This document shows, in pieces, positions 45,881-60,200 of a stretch of 64,000 nucleotides of DNA. The notes under the pieces were generated by a model. That model did no database searches. It was not told the origin of the DNA and saw nothing but the letters and a program-made list of their open reading frames with translations. Source of the DNA: Cristatella mucedo (Eukaryota > Bryozoa > Phylactolaemata > Cristatellidae). The stretch covers positions 606,501 to 670,500 of the forward strand of contig WPIO01000078.1 in the NCBI GenBank assembly GCA_009760855.2. The letters run 5' to 3'. The stretch's first letter is position 1. The number at the start of each line of letters is the position of its first letter. A program made the position numbers and the translations under genes.

Positions 45881-46364
45881 TCGCATATTTTGTCAGCCTT
45901 TGGACGCACATTCCATATCGGAACCCGATGAATAATTTAAATGAACAATTCAGCGTCGCAGCTGCCATCCACAGTGTGCAAATGAATTCGATCCGCTTGG
46001 CCCGATACCAGCTGAATGTTTTAATCGTTTGGGTAGCCGGTTCTTTCTACAACGTCACCGGCTATTCGCAGAGAAGCTTGGAGCGTTCCGTTGCTCACCG
46101 ACTCATTCTAGAGCATTATGTTAGCTTCATGTCCTTGGAAGGTATATACAGCGTTGCTATCTTGCTGGCGCAGTATCCTAAGGGCATTTTGCGTCGCTCC
46201 TTGAGTAAAAAAGCCGTTCCTTAACCCACAGCCCGTATCGTGCATCTTTTTCTCACCCGCTGCGAACAGTTAGCTGCGAGAGTACTATTTTGCCTGTTCT
46301 TCGCTACAGTATGTCATAATTATCAGTACACGGAATGAAGAATCAGTTAATCTAATTCAAGCAA

Positions 46365-46430
46365 AAAGCGCATATAAAGAGATTGAGTTCTCCGAGGGTG
46401 CTTTATCAAGTGTATTATTATTATCAAGTT
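46365..46430 (+). mobile_element. L2/CR1-like tail remnant
   Basis: ATATAAAGAGATTGAGTTCT, CCGAGGGTGCTTTATCAAGT and TTATTATTAT. Only the last 60 nt of the element remain. Confidence 0.75.
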
Positions 46431-46489
46431 AGAAAAAGTTCTCAAAAGATTAATTATATCATTAAAGTAAGACGATATGATTGCTTACC

Positions 46490-46600
46490 AATAGATGGAT
46501 CGCACGCGGAGGAATCGAACAATTAAGTCTATAGAATTGCGATTCAGACTAAAGGACAGCGGAATTAGCGGCCAAACCAACAGTGAACGGAAACGCACGC
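46490..46600 (-). mobile_element. tRNA-like SINE head
   Basis: On the minus strand TTGTTCGATTCC is B-box-like and TTGGCCGCTAATTCCGC is A-box-like. No convincing tRNA stems and no shared body sequence, so this is tentative. Confidence 0.3.
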
Positions 46601-47370
46601 CCCTCCCTTAGTTACTTGTTGGCCATCAGGGTCCAAGCCATAGTGACCGCTTACATAAATTCCACGTTGAGTAGTGACATTAACAGGTGCCTATAATTTC
46701 TAAGGAACGCACATATTATAAAAAATATATAATTCAAAGTAATTAATGCAACTTCTACTTTTAAACTAAATACGACCAATCTTCTTTCCTCACGGTACAC
46801 GCCGGATGTGTTGTTAAGGAAAGCCCGATTAGGAGCGCCATTTTCAAACAGTTAACTTAACATTCATACCCGCCTTCCGCGAGTCGCCTTTCGAAGGAGC
46901 GCAAGGTGTCTTTAGCGACTCTCTAGTCATGAATAGGAGTCTATGAATAAAATTCTTTCGAGCAAAATAAATTGTCGCTGAGGAATCAGCGTCAGAATTG
47001 GACACATTTCGGAGCGAGAGTAACCCTGATTGCTACAGGACCCTACGTTAAAGTGGTAAGTGATGGGGTATTGCGGAAATGGCCAAGGGAATTCCTATGA
47101 ACGTGGCCTCATATATAACTTCCTACACTATCTTGATGGTATAGTACGCTAGCCTAGCGCTCCAGTATGCCTCTTGCTCCTAGATTTTGATTCAATTTTG
47201 TCTATTGCACTTGTGAGAAATGGTCATCGATTGCACGTGGGATTGTCCGATAATGCGCTTATTAATTCTGCGAAAGTAAGCGTAAAAATACCTGAAAAAG
47301 TTTTTGTTTGTGGTGCACTTGATCGATCTTCACTAGAACGATTCTGGTATCTAAATTTCAAGATGCTGTC
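46601..47370. other. Intergenic; nothing recognised
   Basis: The start of the open frame at 47174-47461 lies here without recognisable motifs. Confidence 0.3.
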
Positions 47371-47379
47371 TGGCTTGCA

Positions 47380-47880
47380 TGTCGCTTCACTCGCTCCCTC
47401 GCCTTGTCCGATCTCAGTGCATCTGCAATGTGCTCCCACACTCCAGCTTCTCAGAATCTAATCGTGTCACCGCCCATCGCTCTAAACTGATTTTTTGGGA
47501 GATCGATAAGCAAGTACGGACCGAAAGTCTAGAGCTTATTGCTGGCTATGGGTCCTACATGCCCCATTTAAGTCTCAGCTAAAGACGCATTTTTGTTCCT
47601 GTGTGCCTTGTGTGCTTACCTGTGCATGATTCAGTGAATCCTACTAACCAGAAGTCCTACTAACCGGTGGCCACAAGTGCCTTCATGTTTGTCGCAGCAT
47701 GCTGGCCTTACCATTTTCTTTGTTTGCTTTTGCATGTTTGATATCGGGCATGTCTTTAATTCTTCTGTATTGATTATACTATTATACTGCAACAAGTAGT
47801 AAAGCGTCTTGACAGAGATTTAGCTCGTCTGGGGCTTTTAGTAAACGACCTATCATTATTATTATTAGTATAATTATCAC
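47380..47880 (+). mobile_element. Old L2/CR1-like LINE 3' part
   Basis: A degenerate ORF2 end (TCAGAATCTAATCGTGTCAC), then a tail: GTAAAGCGTCTTGACAGAGA, TTTAGCTCGTCTGGGGC and TCATTATTATTATT. Confidence 0.6.
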
Positions 47881-48059
47881 ATGCAAATTGCCCATCCCAT
47901 TGGTTGACTCTGAGTTGTAATACGAGGGTGTGAAATTGTTATGCCTTTAAAAAGGCGTTGTCTTGCAGCAATAATTCTTCAGCATGCTCTTTCTTTCTGT
48001 TGGATTGACTTTCCTTCATCGTGCGAAAAAGCACATTTCCCCATATAGCATTGACACAG

Positions 48060-48660
48060 ATGTAACTACCCACTTAATCGACTCAAGTTAGCATCCAACA
48101 GGTTTGGCCAGTTGTCTCCTTTGCTGAAAGAGCTTAGATGGCTGCCGGTTTATAAACGGATACAGAGCAAAGTTTTTACACTGATGCACAAGGCCCGCCT
48201 CGGCCTGGCTCCTTCATACCTAGCTGAACTGCTGCACCAGTTTCAGCCTCCTCGTGCTCTCTGGTCCTGTATGGACAATACATTAACTGTTCTATTCCTC
48301 CGCTTAAAGATCGCTGGTGACAGAAGCTTTAGCTCTGCAGGTCCTAGACTGTGGAACTCGCTTCCACAATTCTCAGGCAATGACAACTACTCTCCTGCTG
48401 CCGACTATGCCACATCCTTTCCAGCCATCCCGAGCTGCTGCTTTCATGCTACCCACTACCTCAACTGCTCTCGTGACTCAGATATGCTTCTCACTTTCAC
48501 TTTGTTGCGTGTGATAAAGTCTGTTGGCTACCGAATGTGTACCGAAAGCCGCTTAGGCTGTGAGTGTGCTGCACATAACTCTCCTGCGTTACACCCACAT
48601 AGTCTTTATGGCTTTGTGGAGTTACAGATGGATATACATTACATTAAATTACACCACCTA
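48060..48660 (+). mobile_element. Second LINE family, 3' fragment
   Basis: Open frame 48112-48687 carries [39 protein letters not shown] and [19 protein letters not shown], the conserved end of a non-LTR retrotransposon ORF2. After the stop-like end come GATGGATATACATTACATTA and an ATTAC-type tail. It is the best copy of this family here. Confidence 0.8.
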
Positions 48661-48689
48661 GTGATTTTTGCAGGGATGTACAAATGATT

Positions 48690-50730
48690 TTTCTATCTTT
48701 TATTTTCAGAAAGATAGACAAGATTGGGAATTCGAGGTAGCATCCTTCCTTGGGTCTTCAACATCTGCTTCTTGTCCCATATCCACCGAAATATCCACCT
48801 TTAAGCCTGCTGCTCCTGCTGCCGTCACCTCGAAGGTTGCCTTTCAGGCTTAGAGTACTAAGTAGCCTTCTAGACCCCATACCTACCGTTCTTCTTTTGA
48901 GTTGCCTAGATTTACTGCTGCCTCAGACAATTGGCTTAGTAAATTTGTGCTTAGCCTCAGGTTTCATCCCGGCATCTTTCAAAGAAGCTAGTGTCAGGCC
49001 AATCATTTAGAAGTCGGCACAAGATCAGGAGGACTTGAGTAACGTCCACCTAGTCTCCCTGTTGCTATTCCTGTGAAAGACACTGGAATTAGTAGTGGTA
49101 AACCAGTTGAACACTTTCATTAGAACGTTAAATCTATTAAGTTAATTCCAATCTTTTAAAGAAAACCACTTCACAGTCAGTGCTGCTGTGAGTGTATATA
49201 CGTAGGCTTTCTTAGAAGAGCTGAATTGGATAGAGTCTCTCTGCTAGAACTTCGTGGTGGCTCTTGATGCAATCGGTCAAGTCTTTGAGCGCCAGTATCT
49301 TGCCTGAGCATCTCTTGCACTGCAAGGCAATGGTTTAGCTTCTACCCCAGTTCGAGAATGGAGAGAGTAGATGTCAGCAGCTAAGTAGGGTCATCTAGTA
49401 AGCTTTTAGAGCATGGTTCACCTCAGGCATCTTTTCTAGGTCCACTTCTTTTCGAAATTTATACTTTACCTTTTGCCGATGTAATTACCTATACCGCAAT
49501 GTAGGCTTTGATTTTTATGCAGACGACACACAGCTCTACTTTGGGCTTTGCTCCTTCCTTCCAGCATCTCGAACTCTCTCTTCCTGCATGCAGTATGCAT
49601 TGCTGAAATTCGTGCGAAGATGGCAGCAAACTTTCTCAGACTGAATGGCTATAAAACCAACTCACTAGCTATGGGCAAACCTAAGCATTACTCATAAAGG
49701 GGGAAGCCTTTACCTCAAAATGGCTCGGTCTGCACATCTCTTGCAACAGTTGCTCACAATCTATATATCATTCATTTATATAGCGCCCCAAGCGAACTTA
49801 ATCTCTATTCAGGCGCTTTACATCTGCCTCGGGGCTCGAGCCCACGACCTCTGTCAGACCTTGGTCTGGGCGAGCACCTTAACCGCTAGACCAAACCAGC
49901 TATGTTCCAAACTCACCTTTCTGTAGATGAAATAGCAGCTCTACAATAAAAATGTGCCTACTTTCATTAATGTAATACTGCAAGAATTCGAACGTGTAAG
50001 AATAATGCAGCCAAGCTTGTTCATGCATCAGTGACGTTCTATCTAGCCTTCTGTAATTCACTTCTTGAAGGTCTTCCTGCCAGTGAAGTAATATGCTTGC
50101 AACTGGTGCAAAACTCGGCAGCTAAGCATGTCTGTCGTGCAAATCGAAACTGCCACATTAAATACTTCTCATTGATGTGCACTGGCTCCCCATCAGGCAG
50201 TGTATCGACGTCAATGTCCAGTCCGGCACCTTTAGGTCTCTTCATTCTCATGCTCCGGCTAAACCTAACTGAACTACTTACCTAATCATGCTTCCTGTTG
50301 CATGCTGCCTGCTCTGCTTGCTCTTGCCATTTGTTTATGATAATAGTAATCACAATATGCTTGTATGTCACCCAATGAGAACTAAAGCTCTTTCCAGGCA
50401 CTTTGAACTTGATGGATTGGAAGCATTGTCAATTGTTTGTGCCTCTTACTTGCTTCAAATCCTTTGGAGACCGTGCCTCCAGTTCCTATGCCATCCAAGT
50501 GTATTACTCACTACCGACTAATATCATGCCATTCCTTGATTGGATGGCATTCAAAAAGAAGCTATACATGCACCTGGTCCTCACAGCATTTGCTGGATCT
50601 GTGAGAGTCATCCTTGGTGCGCTTTTGCCTGCCGACAGTGTGCATCTTGTCATCACTAACCAGGCGGCATGCTTCCTTTCCAGCACATGTAAAGTGCCTA
50701 GGAAGGAAGGCAACAAGTTCTCTTTTGGCA
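48690..50730 (+). mobile_element. Long but diverged L2/CR1-like LINE
   Basis: Parts in order: FYFQK-like start (48690), CLDLLLPQTIGLVNLCLASG (about 48910), AGACGACACACAGCTCTAC for the DDTQLY palm motif (about 49522), [17 protein letters not shown]-like (49630), then [27 protein letters not shown]-like and a tail near 50690-50725. Many frameshifts. A SINE sits at 49760. Confidence 0.7.
49760..49905 (-). mobile_element. tRNA-derived SINE with an L2-like tail, inside a LINE
   Basis: A clean copy: ATTTATATAGCGCCCCAAGC, GAACTTAATCTCTATTCAGG and CGCTTTACATCTGCC form the inverted tail. GGGCTCGAGCCCACGACCTC is the inverted B-box region, and GCACCTTAACCGCTAGACCA the inverted A-box region. Confidence 0.85.
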
Positions 50731-51897
<1,167 letters not shown>

Positions 51898-53085
51898 TTG
51901 GGTGGGATGGGGAAGGGGAGATAAAGGCTCAATCGATGCTAAAAACTCTCTTGTTGCACACAGTCTTTGCCCTGTTCACGTGAATTGTCCTTTGTATTCT
52001 TGTTCCAGCTGAAATTTTGCATATTCTAATGAACCAATTGGTATTCTGCCTTTTCAGTATATGTAAACATGATTTGGTTCCCTTGGTATGCTGTAGAAAT
52101 GTTATATCATTATTATTTGGTCACATATGGCAGCAGGGCGGCTGTCTGTAGCAGTGTCCTGACTATTGACCATATACTATTTAGGGTGTAGATCACCTGT
52201 GTTTTAAGAATGTGTGCACATGAAATGGCTTATTACAATCATGGGTGCATGAGAAATCCCAAAGAAAACATTACATGCTTGTCATGTATTCATTCTGCAC
52301 CACCCTGTTCTTGATCCTCGGCTATACGATATTCGTTGGTAGCTCAGGCTAGATTTCAGCGATTGCATGTGGAGATGCCACCACGGCACATTTTTCCAAT
52401 AAAGAGTCCCATCCCAAAGCCTCTTGTCAGATTCCATGTTATTCATTTGGATGCCCGAGAACACGTTGGGGTCTGCCTGCCTAAAGGCCAGTGCCAGCAA
52501 CTACATATTCGGTGATTCGTTTGAGATAGCTGGAGCAAGAAATTCCCCTCCGACTGTACAATCATGCTAAATTATATTTATACTTGGCATCGCAAGCGGA
52601 GATAACAAGCAAAACGTCTGTGCTAAGAAAGCTGAGCAGCAGGTACAATTACTAGTGTGGTAAGTGTATGCCATGCTGTTGCTGTGTATCCTCCTTCTTT
52701 TGCTGGAGTTTCACAGATGATGATGTAATTTATGAATTGAGAACTACTCTGCCACTTTAGCCATCATATCTTTAAATTGCAGCGCTAACAGCTTGATGTG
52801 AGAAGACCCAGTCAGTCATTCCCAATGAAACCAGGGATTCAATAACCAATAGTTGATAATCCATGGTTAAGGTGCTTTAGTATCCACGGGCTCGCGCTGA
52901 AACTTAAGGTGATTCGGCCTAATGCTAGCTGATTGTTGTCAGTACTAATTGACTCCACCGAATACCACTTCGAATGGTGTTTCTCTGTTAATACACACAT
53001 GTATGCCCCACCTCTCATGTTATCAGATTTCGTTGCGACGATCGAGGTTCAGAAGCTATTGGCTCTTGGATCTATGCACTTCTGT
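51898..53085. other. Intergenic; one LINE-tail remnant
   Basis: A tail-like CATGATTTGGTTCCCTTGGT and TATCATTATTATTT lie at about 52065-52118. Otherwise nothing recognised. Confidence 0.35.
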
Positions 53086-53420
53086 CCGGCTTTGAGTAGT
53101 CATGGTAGTCTATATTTTGTATTCAATGACTTTGGGCCATTGGTCACAGATCTTTTTGCCATGCTGGTCAGAGGCTATGGGAGTCACTTCCACGATTCGG
53201 ATGCACCGATGCCATACTTTCTACTGCTGCCTCATCTGCCGCATCCTTTTTATCCGTCCTATGCTGGTGCTTCTTTACTTCTCTATTGCATTTAATGACC
53301 TCACTCTGCCCTGCTTCTCATTTAGATTGACTGTGGTTGGCTATCGAAAGCTCACCGGAAACTGCCTGGGCTGCGCTTGTGCTAAAGAAAACGATTCGGC
53401 ATAACACCTGCTGAACGCTG
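53086..53420 (+). mobile_element. Diverged fragment of the second LINE family
   Basis: TACTTTCTACTGCTGCCTCA and GGTTGGCTATCGAAAGCTCA, CCGGAAACTGCCTGGGCTG parallel the end of the copy at 48060-48660. Confidence 0.45.
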
Positions 53421-53991
53421 GTGGCTTTTCGGACTGACTGGCAGGTGACATGCTTGTTTTCTGCAGACATAAGATTGATTGGTCTTAGTGGGGTTCTTGC
53501 CTACTGGTGATAGTGGTAACTCATTGCAATGTACTCTGCAGTTGTGTGCAAGCTGCTGTCGACTTCTTCAGTGCTGGTTCTCTGCAAGTTGCCTTTGCAT
53601 TTGTCGTCTGTTGCCTTAGAAGGCAGTCAACCTGCCTGAAGTCCGTCTCGACAAGCACGCCCTGTCTGAACCATCAGTGCATATGTCACTATATGAGAAT
53701 CCAATCGCAAGCTAGTTATTATCGCGAATATCCACGTGCTGCAATGTGACTCGGTTTCATTTGTCAGTCGAATTGTCTGCATGCAGGAGGAAGTGGCACC
53801 TGTGTTGACCTGAGATTACAGCACCGCGTACTGGTTTTCGGCAGCCTTGACCCTATGGATACAATTTCCATATTTAGGAGTCTTTTGTCACGAGCCGGTG
53901 AAGCAGCCTGGCTAAAGGTGGCCGCAGCTTGCACGTTTCTGCCACTCTCTATTCTCCAGGCAGTTTATGAGCAGTTTATTGTCTGAGCCGG
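53421..53991. promoter_or_regulatory. Upstream region of the LRRCC1-like gene
   Basis: CTCTCTATTCTCCAG at 53944-53958 is a good acceptor 33 nt before the ATG. A 5' UTR exon may therefore lie upstream, but none was identified. An in-frame TGA at 53968-53970 separates any upstream frame. Confidence 0.35.
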
Positions 53992-54284
53992 ATGCTAACC
54001 ATGACAAGAGGTGACGAAAATGCCGTGGAGCTATTCTTGGTTGACTGCGGCATTGAGAACCTAAGGAATGTGTACCTTGACTTGCCCCAACTCGAAATGC
54101 TCAACCTGCATTCCAATTGCATTGCCAAGATCGTCAACCTTGATCGATTGCTTCACCTGCGAGTGCTCGATCTCTCATCGAATCACATATCGAAGATGGA
54201 AGGACTGGAGCACTTGCTGCATTTGCAGCATCTGAACATGGCCTGCAACGAAGTGGCTGCACTGGAAGGGATATCGAAGCTCAC
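53992..54284 (+). CDS. LRRCC1: LRRCC1-like exon 1 (leucine-rich repeats)
   Basis: ATG at 53992 (a second ATG at 54001 is also possible), donor CTCAC|GTACGT, phase 2. Encodes [42 protein letters not shown] and [17 protein letters not shown]: four repeats of the SDS22-like type. Unspliced reading runs on to 54438 with unrelated Arg/Cys-rich sequence, so the exon ends at the donor. Confidence 0.82.
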
Positions 54285-57172
54285 GTACGTGCGCCGCCAC
54301 CGCTGCTGCCGCCGCCGACCATTCGTGGAGCAGACCCTTCGGAGTCTTCTGTTGTCTGCTCCGCCTACCGAGCGTCTGCTGCATGCTTCGTGCCAGCTGT
54401 TGGCTACGAGAAGCTGTCGGTGCACGCAGGCAGCGTAACCTCTCTCTCATGCATAGCAGGCTCGTAGAGGCTTGTTTGGGATATTTTAATAATAATAATA
54501 ATGTACTTGATAAAGTGCCCTCAGAGAACTTAATCTCTTTCTAGGCGCTTTACATTTGCTGCAAAGGGAAATGCAATTAAATGGTAAGTAATATCATGCT
54601 TGATAAACAAACAAAATGAATAACATGGTTAGGGGTGACATGCACAGGGTCAGCATGCAAATGTGGTTAGTGGCAGCATGCACAGTGTCAGCACGCATAA
54701 GCACGTGAAGGACGAATCACAGGGATCCACTAAATGCTGTCCTAAATAGGTGTGTTTTTAAGTTCCTTTTAAATGTGGTCAGGTCAGGGGATGTTCTGCC
54801 GCAGGTCGGGAGGGAGTTCCAAGCTTTGGGAGCATACGAACGTATTTTACTAGCCGTCTTTTCGTTTTTTTTTGAGCCATGGCTTCGCACCGCTGCTAAG
54901 CACCTAAAAATCGGCTGCGTCATCCGCTGCTGTGTCACGTAAGCCAATTAAGAGAAGAGTGCCACGGTGGGTGTATCTGGGCTTGCCCAAACATGCCCAA
55001 AGCTTGCTCATCCACTCTCCAGGCCTTGCTAGTGTGGAGCCGCCAGCATCCGGGTAATTCCTTGACATGAGTGCTCTGCTTGCTTTGCATTGACACTATT
55101 GACCGCTCGATTGCTACCGGATATACTTCCTTCTCGGGCTTTGCCGTCGTGATACCAGCTCTTCTGATTCGAGACGTTGCAGCTGTGCCCGTAAACCACC
55201 GTCAAATCCTTTTCAGACCGCATCTTCATCCTGTTTGCTCTTAAAGCCTGGAGCTCGCTCTCGCCTGAGATGTCACGAAATCACCTGATTTGACTGTTTT
55301 CAAAAAGAAGCTACAAGCTCGCCTATTCCTCACGGTGCTTGCTCCATCCATGCTAAATGTCCCATGTGTGCTGAAAGTGCAAGTGTCGTTGCTAATCAGT
55401 CGACTTGCCGAGCTGGTTTTCCCGATGGTTAAGGTGCTATTGGTGACCAAGGTCTGGCTGAGTTCGTTGGCTCGAGCCCTATAGCATATGTGAAGCACCC
55501 GACTAGAGATTAAGTTCTCTTGGGGTGCTATAAAATTAATTGTAATTTTTTATTAATGCCTCTTGTCCAGCATATTTTAAGTGCCTATATAGAGATTTAG
55601 TTCTCTTAGGGTGCTATGCAACTTTCTTATTTCATTTTTATTTTTACTCATTGCCAGTCGAGAGTGCAAAGCTGGCTAGCAGACTTAAATTTGGCTGACT
55701 AGAAAGTTTATTCACAGGCCGACTTCGAATGAGACCCACTTTTCTTGAAGTGATGCTTCGATGGTATGCAGGGTGATGGAGTACAGATAAAAAGCGAATT
55801 GTCGCTCCACAAACGTGGTTCATTCTGCTCGTTGGATCGTGATACCTGCCTTTTTTTAGGAGACACGTGCATTGCATTCAGTGGTTTTCTTCTATGCAAT
55901 GGCAGAGCCAGGGAGCAGGGGGTCAACTGCCCAACCCCCCCCCCCCCCCGTGGCAGGCCTTGGCAGGGGGCAAGGGTTCCTTGCCCCCCCTGCCAACCTG
56001 AACCCTTGCCACCCCCGACCGGAAGTTTTTGGCTCCGCCCCTGATTTTATGTGTCCTCACTTGTAATGAGATGAGAGTTGCAATGCTATGTGGTTTCACT
56101 TTACATGTGACTCGTTCGATAGCTATATTATTGGCGATATTGAACCTGAAAGTTACATTTCTTTATTTACCAGATTGAAATAGGTGCTGACCTCAGCATT
56201 GAGGGCTTCAAAGCTGAAGTAGCAGCTGGCTCTGTAAAGTTTTTAATTTGGATGACTAATCACCTGATGAAATTATTCGAACAATGATAAATATATAAGA
56301 AAATTGTAGCATATTGTCAATCGGTATCATACCGAGCTTATGATATATTATCTCAACTAATTAAAGCAAGAAAGTCTGTCACGTGGCAAGATGGCACGCT
56401 TCCGTCAAACAGCATGATAGGGAAGCGTTGTCTTCCGTGACAGAACTGTTATGGCTCAGAAAAGCGAGTCCACAGGCTGCAGTGAGCCACTCGTATTATA
56501 TGTTAATATCATAATAGAGAGTAATCCCTAAAGTCAAGACAGCAAGTTTCGTAATGGTTAGAAGCAACTGAGAAAATTAGTCAAGCAATCGATGTTTTAT
56601 GAAGGGTGCATTTAAAGAAACAAGCATGCTAGAAATGCACTCCGAAGTTTTTTCACATAAAAGGAAAGCATTACAAATGATCGTGGGAACCCTGTTGAGT
56701 CCGAAAGTAAACCGGAAGCAAAACATCCACAAATAAAAAAATTACCAATCTGCATCATATGCGAATTTTTGTATCAACTTGCTGAACCTTGGCACATCAA
56801 GGTACATGTTTGTAGCTAGTTGAGGATTCATGCTTGTAACTTTCCAGCTGTTTCAGCAGCTATCGACGTTTGTGCCTTGTAAATTTCATGGCTTGGCCAA
56901 TACTTCACCGATTGGCATGACATTTGGAATATGGGTAGTGCTCTGCTTGTGCATTACAAATCTATTTCATCTTGGATTTTTGTTGAGTAAGTGTTGTTGT
57001 AATCTGTCTTTTGGGTCCTTGTGTGTGTGTGTGTGTGTGTGTGTTTGTGTGTGCGTGTGTGTGCGTGTGTGTGTGCGTGTGTGCGCATGGGTGCGTGCGT
57101 GGGTGCGCGTGTGTGCGCCCGTGTGTGTGTGTGTGTGTGTTCACGTGTGTGCGTGGGTGCGCGTATGTGCGC

Positions 57173-57222
<50 letters not shown>

Positions 57223-60200
57223 CTGTGAACCAGCCTACCTATCACATCTACTCCCCCACCAGGCTAAGCATTGTACCACTCGGTTTTCGGGATCTGATCG
57301 TTTACCTAACATCGTACGAACCTCAAATTTTTTGGGGACTCGCTTTTCGGGATATGATCGTTTACCTATAGATCATACGAACCTCAAATCCTTTGGGGAC
57401 CGTGCCTTTAGTTCGTTTGCACCCAAAGCCTGGAACTCACTTTCGACTTCACTTTCTGACTTTCTCGTCATTCCCTGACGTCAACACATTTAAAAATCAA
57501 CTAAAACATCTATTTATCACAGCATCTAGTGGGTCCGTGTGATTCGTCTTTTAAGTGCTTATGCGTGCAGACACTGTGCATGCTGCCACTAACCATACTT
57601 GCATGCTTACCCTGTGCATGTCACCTCTAACCATGTTATGCTTGTTGTCATTGAGCATGCTACCACTAGCGATTCGATCGTGCTTTGTTTGCAGCAAATG
57701 TAAAGTGCCTAGAAAGAGATTGGATTCTCCAAGGTGGCTATTTCAAATGTATTATTATTATTATTTGAAGTCGATTTTCTGCTTTACTCATAATGATCCC
57801 AAATTACCTATTGAGCTGCTTGTCGAGCATTGGGTGTCCTTTCAACTAACAGTCCCTTGCTTGTAGGTCACTCGTGGTACTGAATTTATCCTACAACGTG
57901 GTCACGGACATCGGTGGCTTGACCGCCTTACGAGGTGCAGAATACCAGCTTCAGCTGGTTGAGCTGCAAGGGAACAGACTTTCTGATTTGCGGCACGTCG
58001 CCGAATCGGCTCGACATTGTCGACGTTTGAAGTACCTGGTCCTCGAAGATTCGGCTGCTGACAATCCAGTATGTCTAGTTCCAGGTATGAGGAACTCGGG
58101 TTTCCCTCAGCTTGGAGTTTCTCGTAGCACCACTAGCGGCGGACTGCCGAACTGTGTCAAGCCTTCGCCACTAAATTCGCTCTCTATGTCGTTCGTCGCT
58201 GTCGTTGCAGCTGCTCCACTTCTTGTTTATGTTTCAGGATACAAAAGCTTGATCTCCAGCTCAGCTCCGGGCATCGTTTCACTAGCAAAGCAGGACGTGC
58301 CCGAACGGCTCTTGTTTGCGGCAAGCGCCGGTATGCATCAAGGTAAGCTAGCTAGCTAGAACAGCGCAGGGCCCAACTAGTGGCCTGTGCTTTGTCGAGG
58401 TTGACTTATCGCGACCATGCCGATGAGGTACGAGGATGACATTTCTTTCCCCAGATGATCTCAACGATTCCGAACCCGACAGCGGGCCAGCAAAGATAAG
58501 CGTCGACGTGTGCACACCGTTCATCGACTTCGTGCTGCAGCAGCGCCGAGCCACCGAGCCACCTCGAGCAGCACCAGCGGTGCTCTCCGCTGAGCGCTCC
58601 GAAGCAGCAGCACCAGCTGCCGCTTCGGAGGGCGCGCGACGTGCGGCGGCCGCCGCCGCAGCTGCGCATGCTATGCCTGCTCCGGACGGCTCCAGCCCGT
58701 CGTCTGCTAGCACCGAAGATACGCCTCGCGCCAACCAACCGCCCGGCATGCCGACCAGTCGGGTGAGTCGGGCCGAACGATGCCCGGCGTGCTTCGTTGG
58801 CTGCTTCGGGCGGGCCTCCGTTGGCCGCCTCTTAAATAGACACTTTCGCTTCGAGAGCAGGAGCACGCCCTGCGGGCCAAGCTGGACGAGCTGGAGAGGG
58901 AGCTGCTGGCGGGACGGCTGGACAGGCTGGAGCGGCAGCTAGCCGTGCTGGCCGCTCAGCCGGCCAAGGTGAGGCCTCGTCCTCCTCGTCCTCGTCCTCC
59001 TCCTCCTCAGTCGAGCTGTGCTTGCTGCAATCTCCAGTTGTGTCGATGCTTGCATGTTGTTTCCAATGAGCAACCCAGCGGTGCTGATGTATTAGCGTCC
59101 GTCCTGTGCTCTTTAGCTGACGCTGTAAGCTGATACCTTATTAAGAAGTGAATGCAAGGCATATTCCATTTGGGTTTTAGAGCCAATCAATCACTCCACT
59201 GAGTCCGTGCTGCTGTGGGTGTATAAGAACAGATCAGGAATCTAGACTTTCGTAGTCACTCTGATTGCTTTGCTAGATCTTTTGGCAGCATTTGATACTT
59301 TTGATCACCATGTCCTTCTTGATCGCCTCTCATCTCGCCAGGGCATCTGGCACTGCTCTACTGTAGTTTAGGTCCTACTTTAAGTGGGAGACTCCAAAGC
59401 ATGGATGCTGGCAGATAGCGGTTACTCAATGAGCCTCTAAAGTGTGGTTTACCCCAGGGATATGTGCTTAGTCGACTTCTTTTCAAAATTTATACTCACT
59501 CTCTTGCCAATGTAACCGCCAAGCACAATCTAGGCTTTCATTTTAATGCACATGACGCAGCTTTGATCCCTTCCTGCCTTTCAGCAAATCAAATTCTCCC
59601 AACTCCTGATTGGCACGTGGATGGTAACAAACTTTCTCAAAATTAATGACGAATCAACCAACTTACTAGTCAAGGGCAGCCAGAGTGTTTCATAGAAATT
59701 GAAAAACGTAACCTTCAGAACAGGCTTGACCAGCATTTCTTCTGTAGCATCTGCACGAAATCTGGATGTACTGTTCCAAGGTGACCTTTCACTGAACGAC
59801 CACAGTACACCATAGTCAAGTCTGCCTACTTTCAGCTATGTAATGTTGCGAAAATTCCGACCTGCATAGACAAATGTATCACAGCCAAGCTGGTCTATGC
59901 ATTTGTGACATCTGTCTCGACTTCCGTGACTTACCACGCGAAGGTCCTCCTGTCTGTGCGATGAGATACTTATGGTTGGTGCAAAACTCAGCAGTTGCCA
60001 CATTCTCACCACTTCTCGCCAGCCTTCACTGTTCCCCTTCATGCAGTGTATTGACTTTAAGGCTTTGTGGCTCACTTTTAGTCCCATCATGTTCTTGCCT
60101 ACCAATCACAACTACTTCCCAATCTGGCTACCATTCGCTCCTCTGACTCGAGTCGTTTAGCCGTGCCTCGAACCAACCGCAAATCCTTTTTGCCTTTAGT

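Noticed and set aside
58348-58866. 172-codon minus-strand frame over the LRRCC1-like exon 4
   Set aside because: Shadow of the Ala-rich plus-strand exon; no start context or homology.
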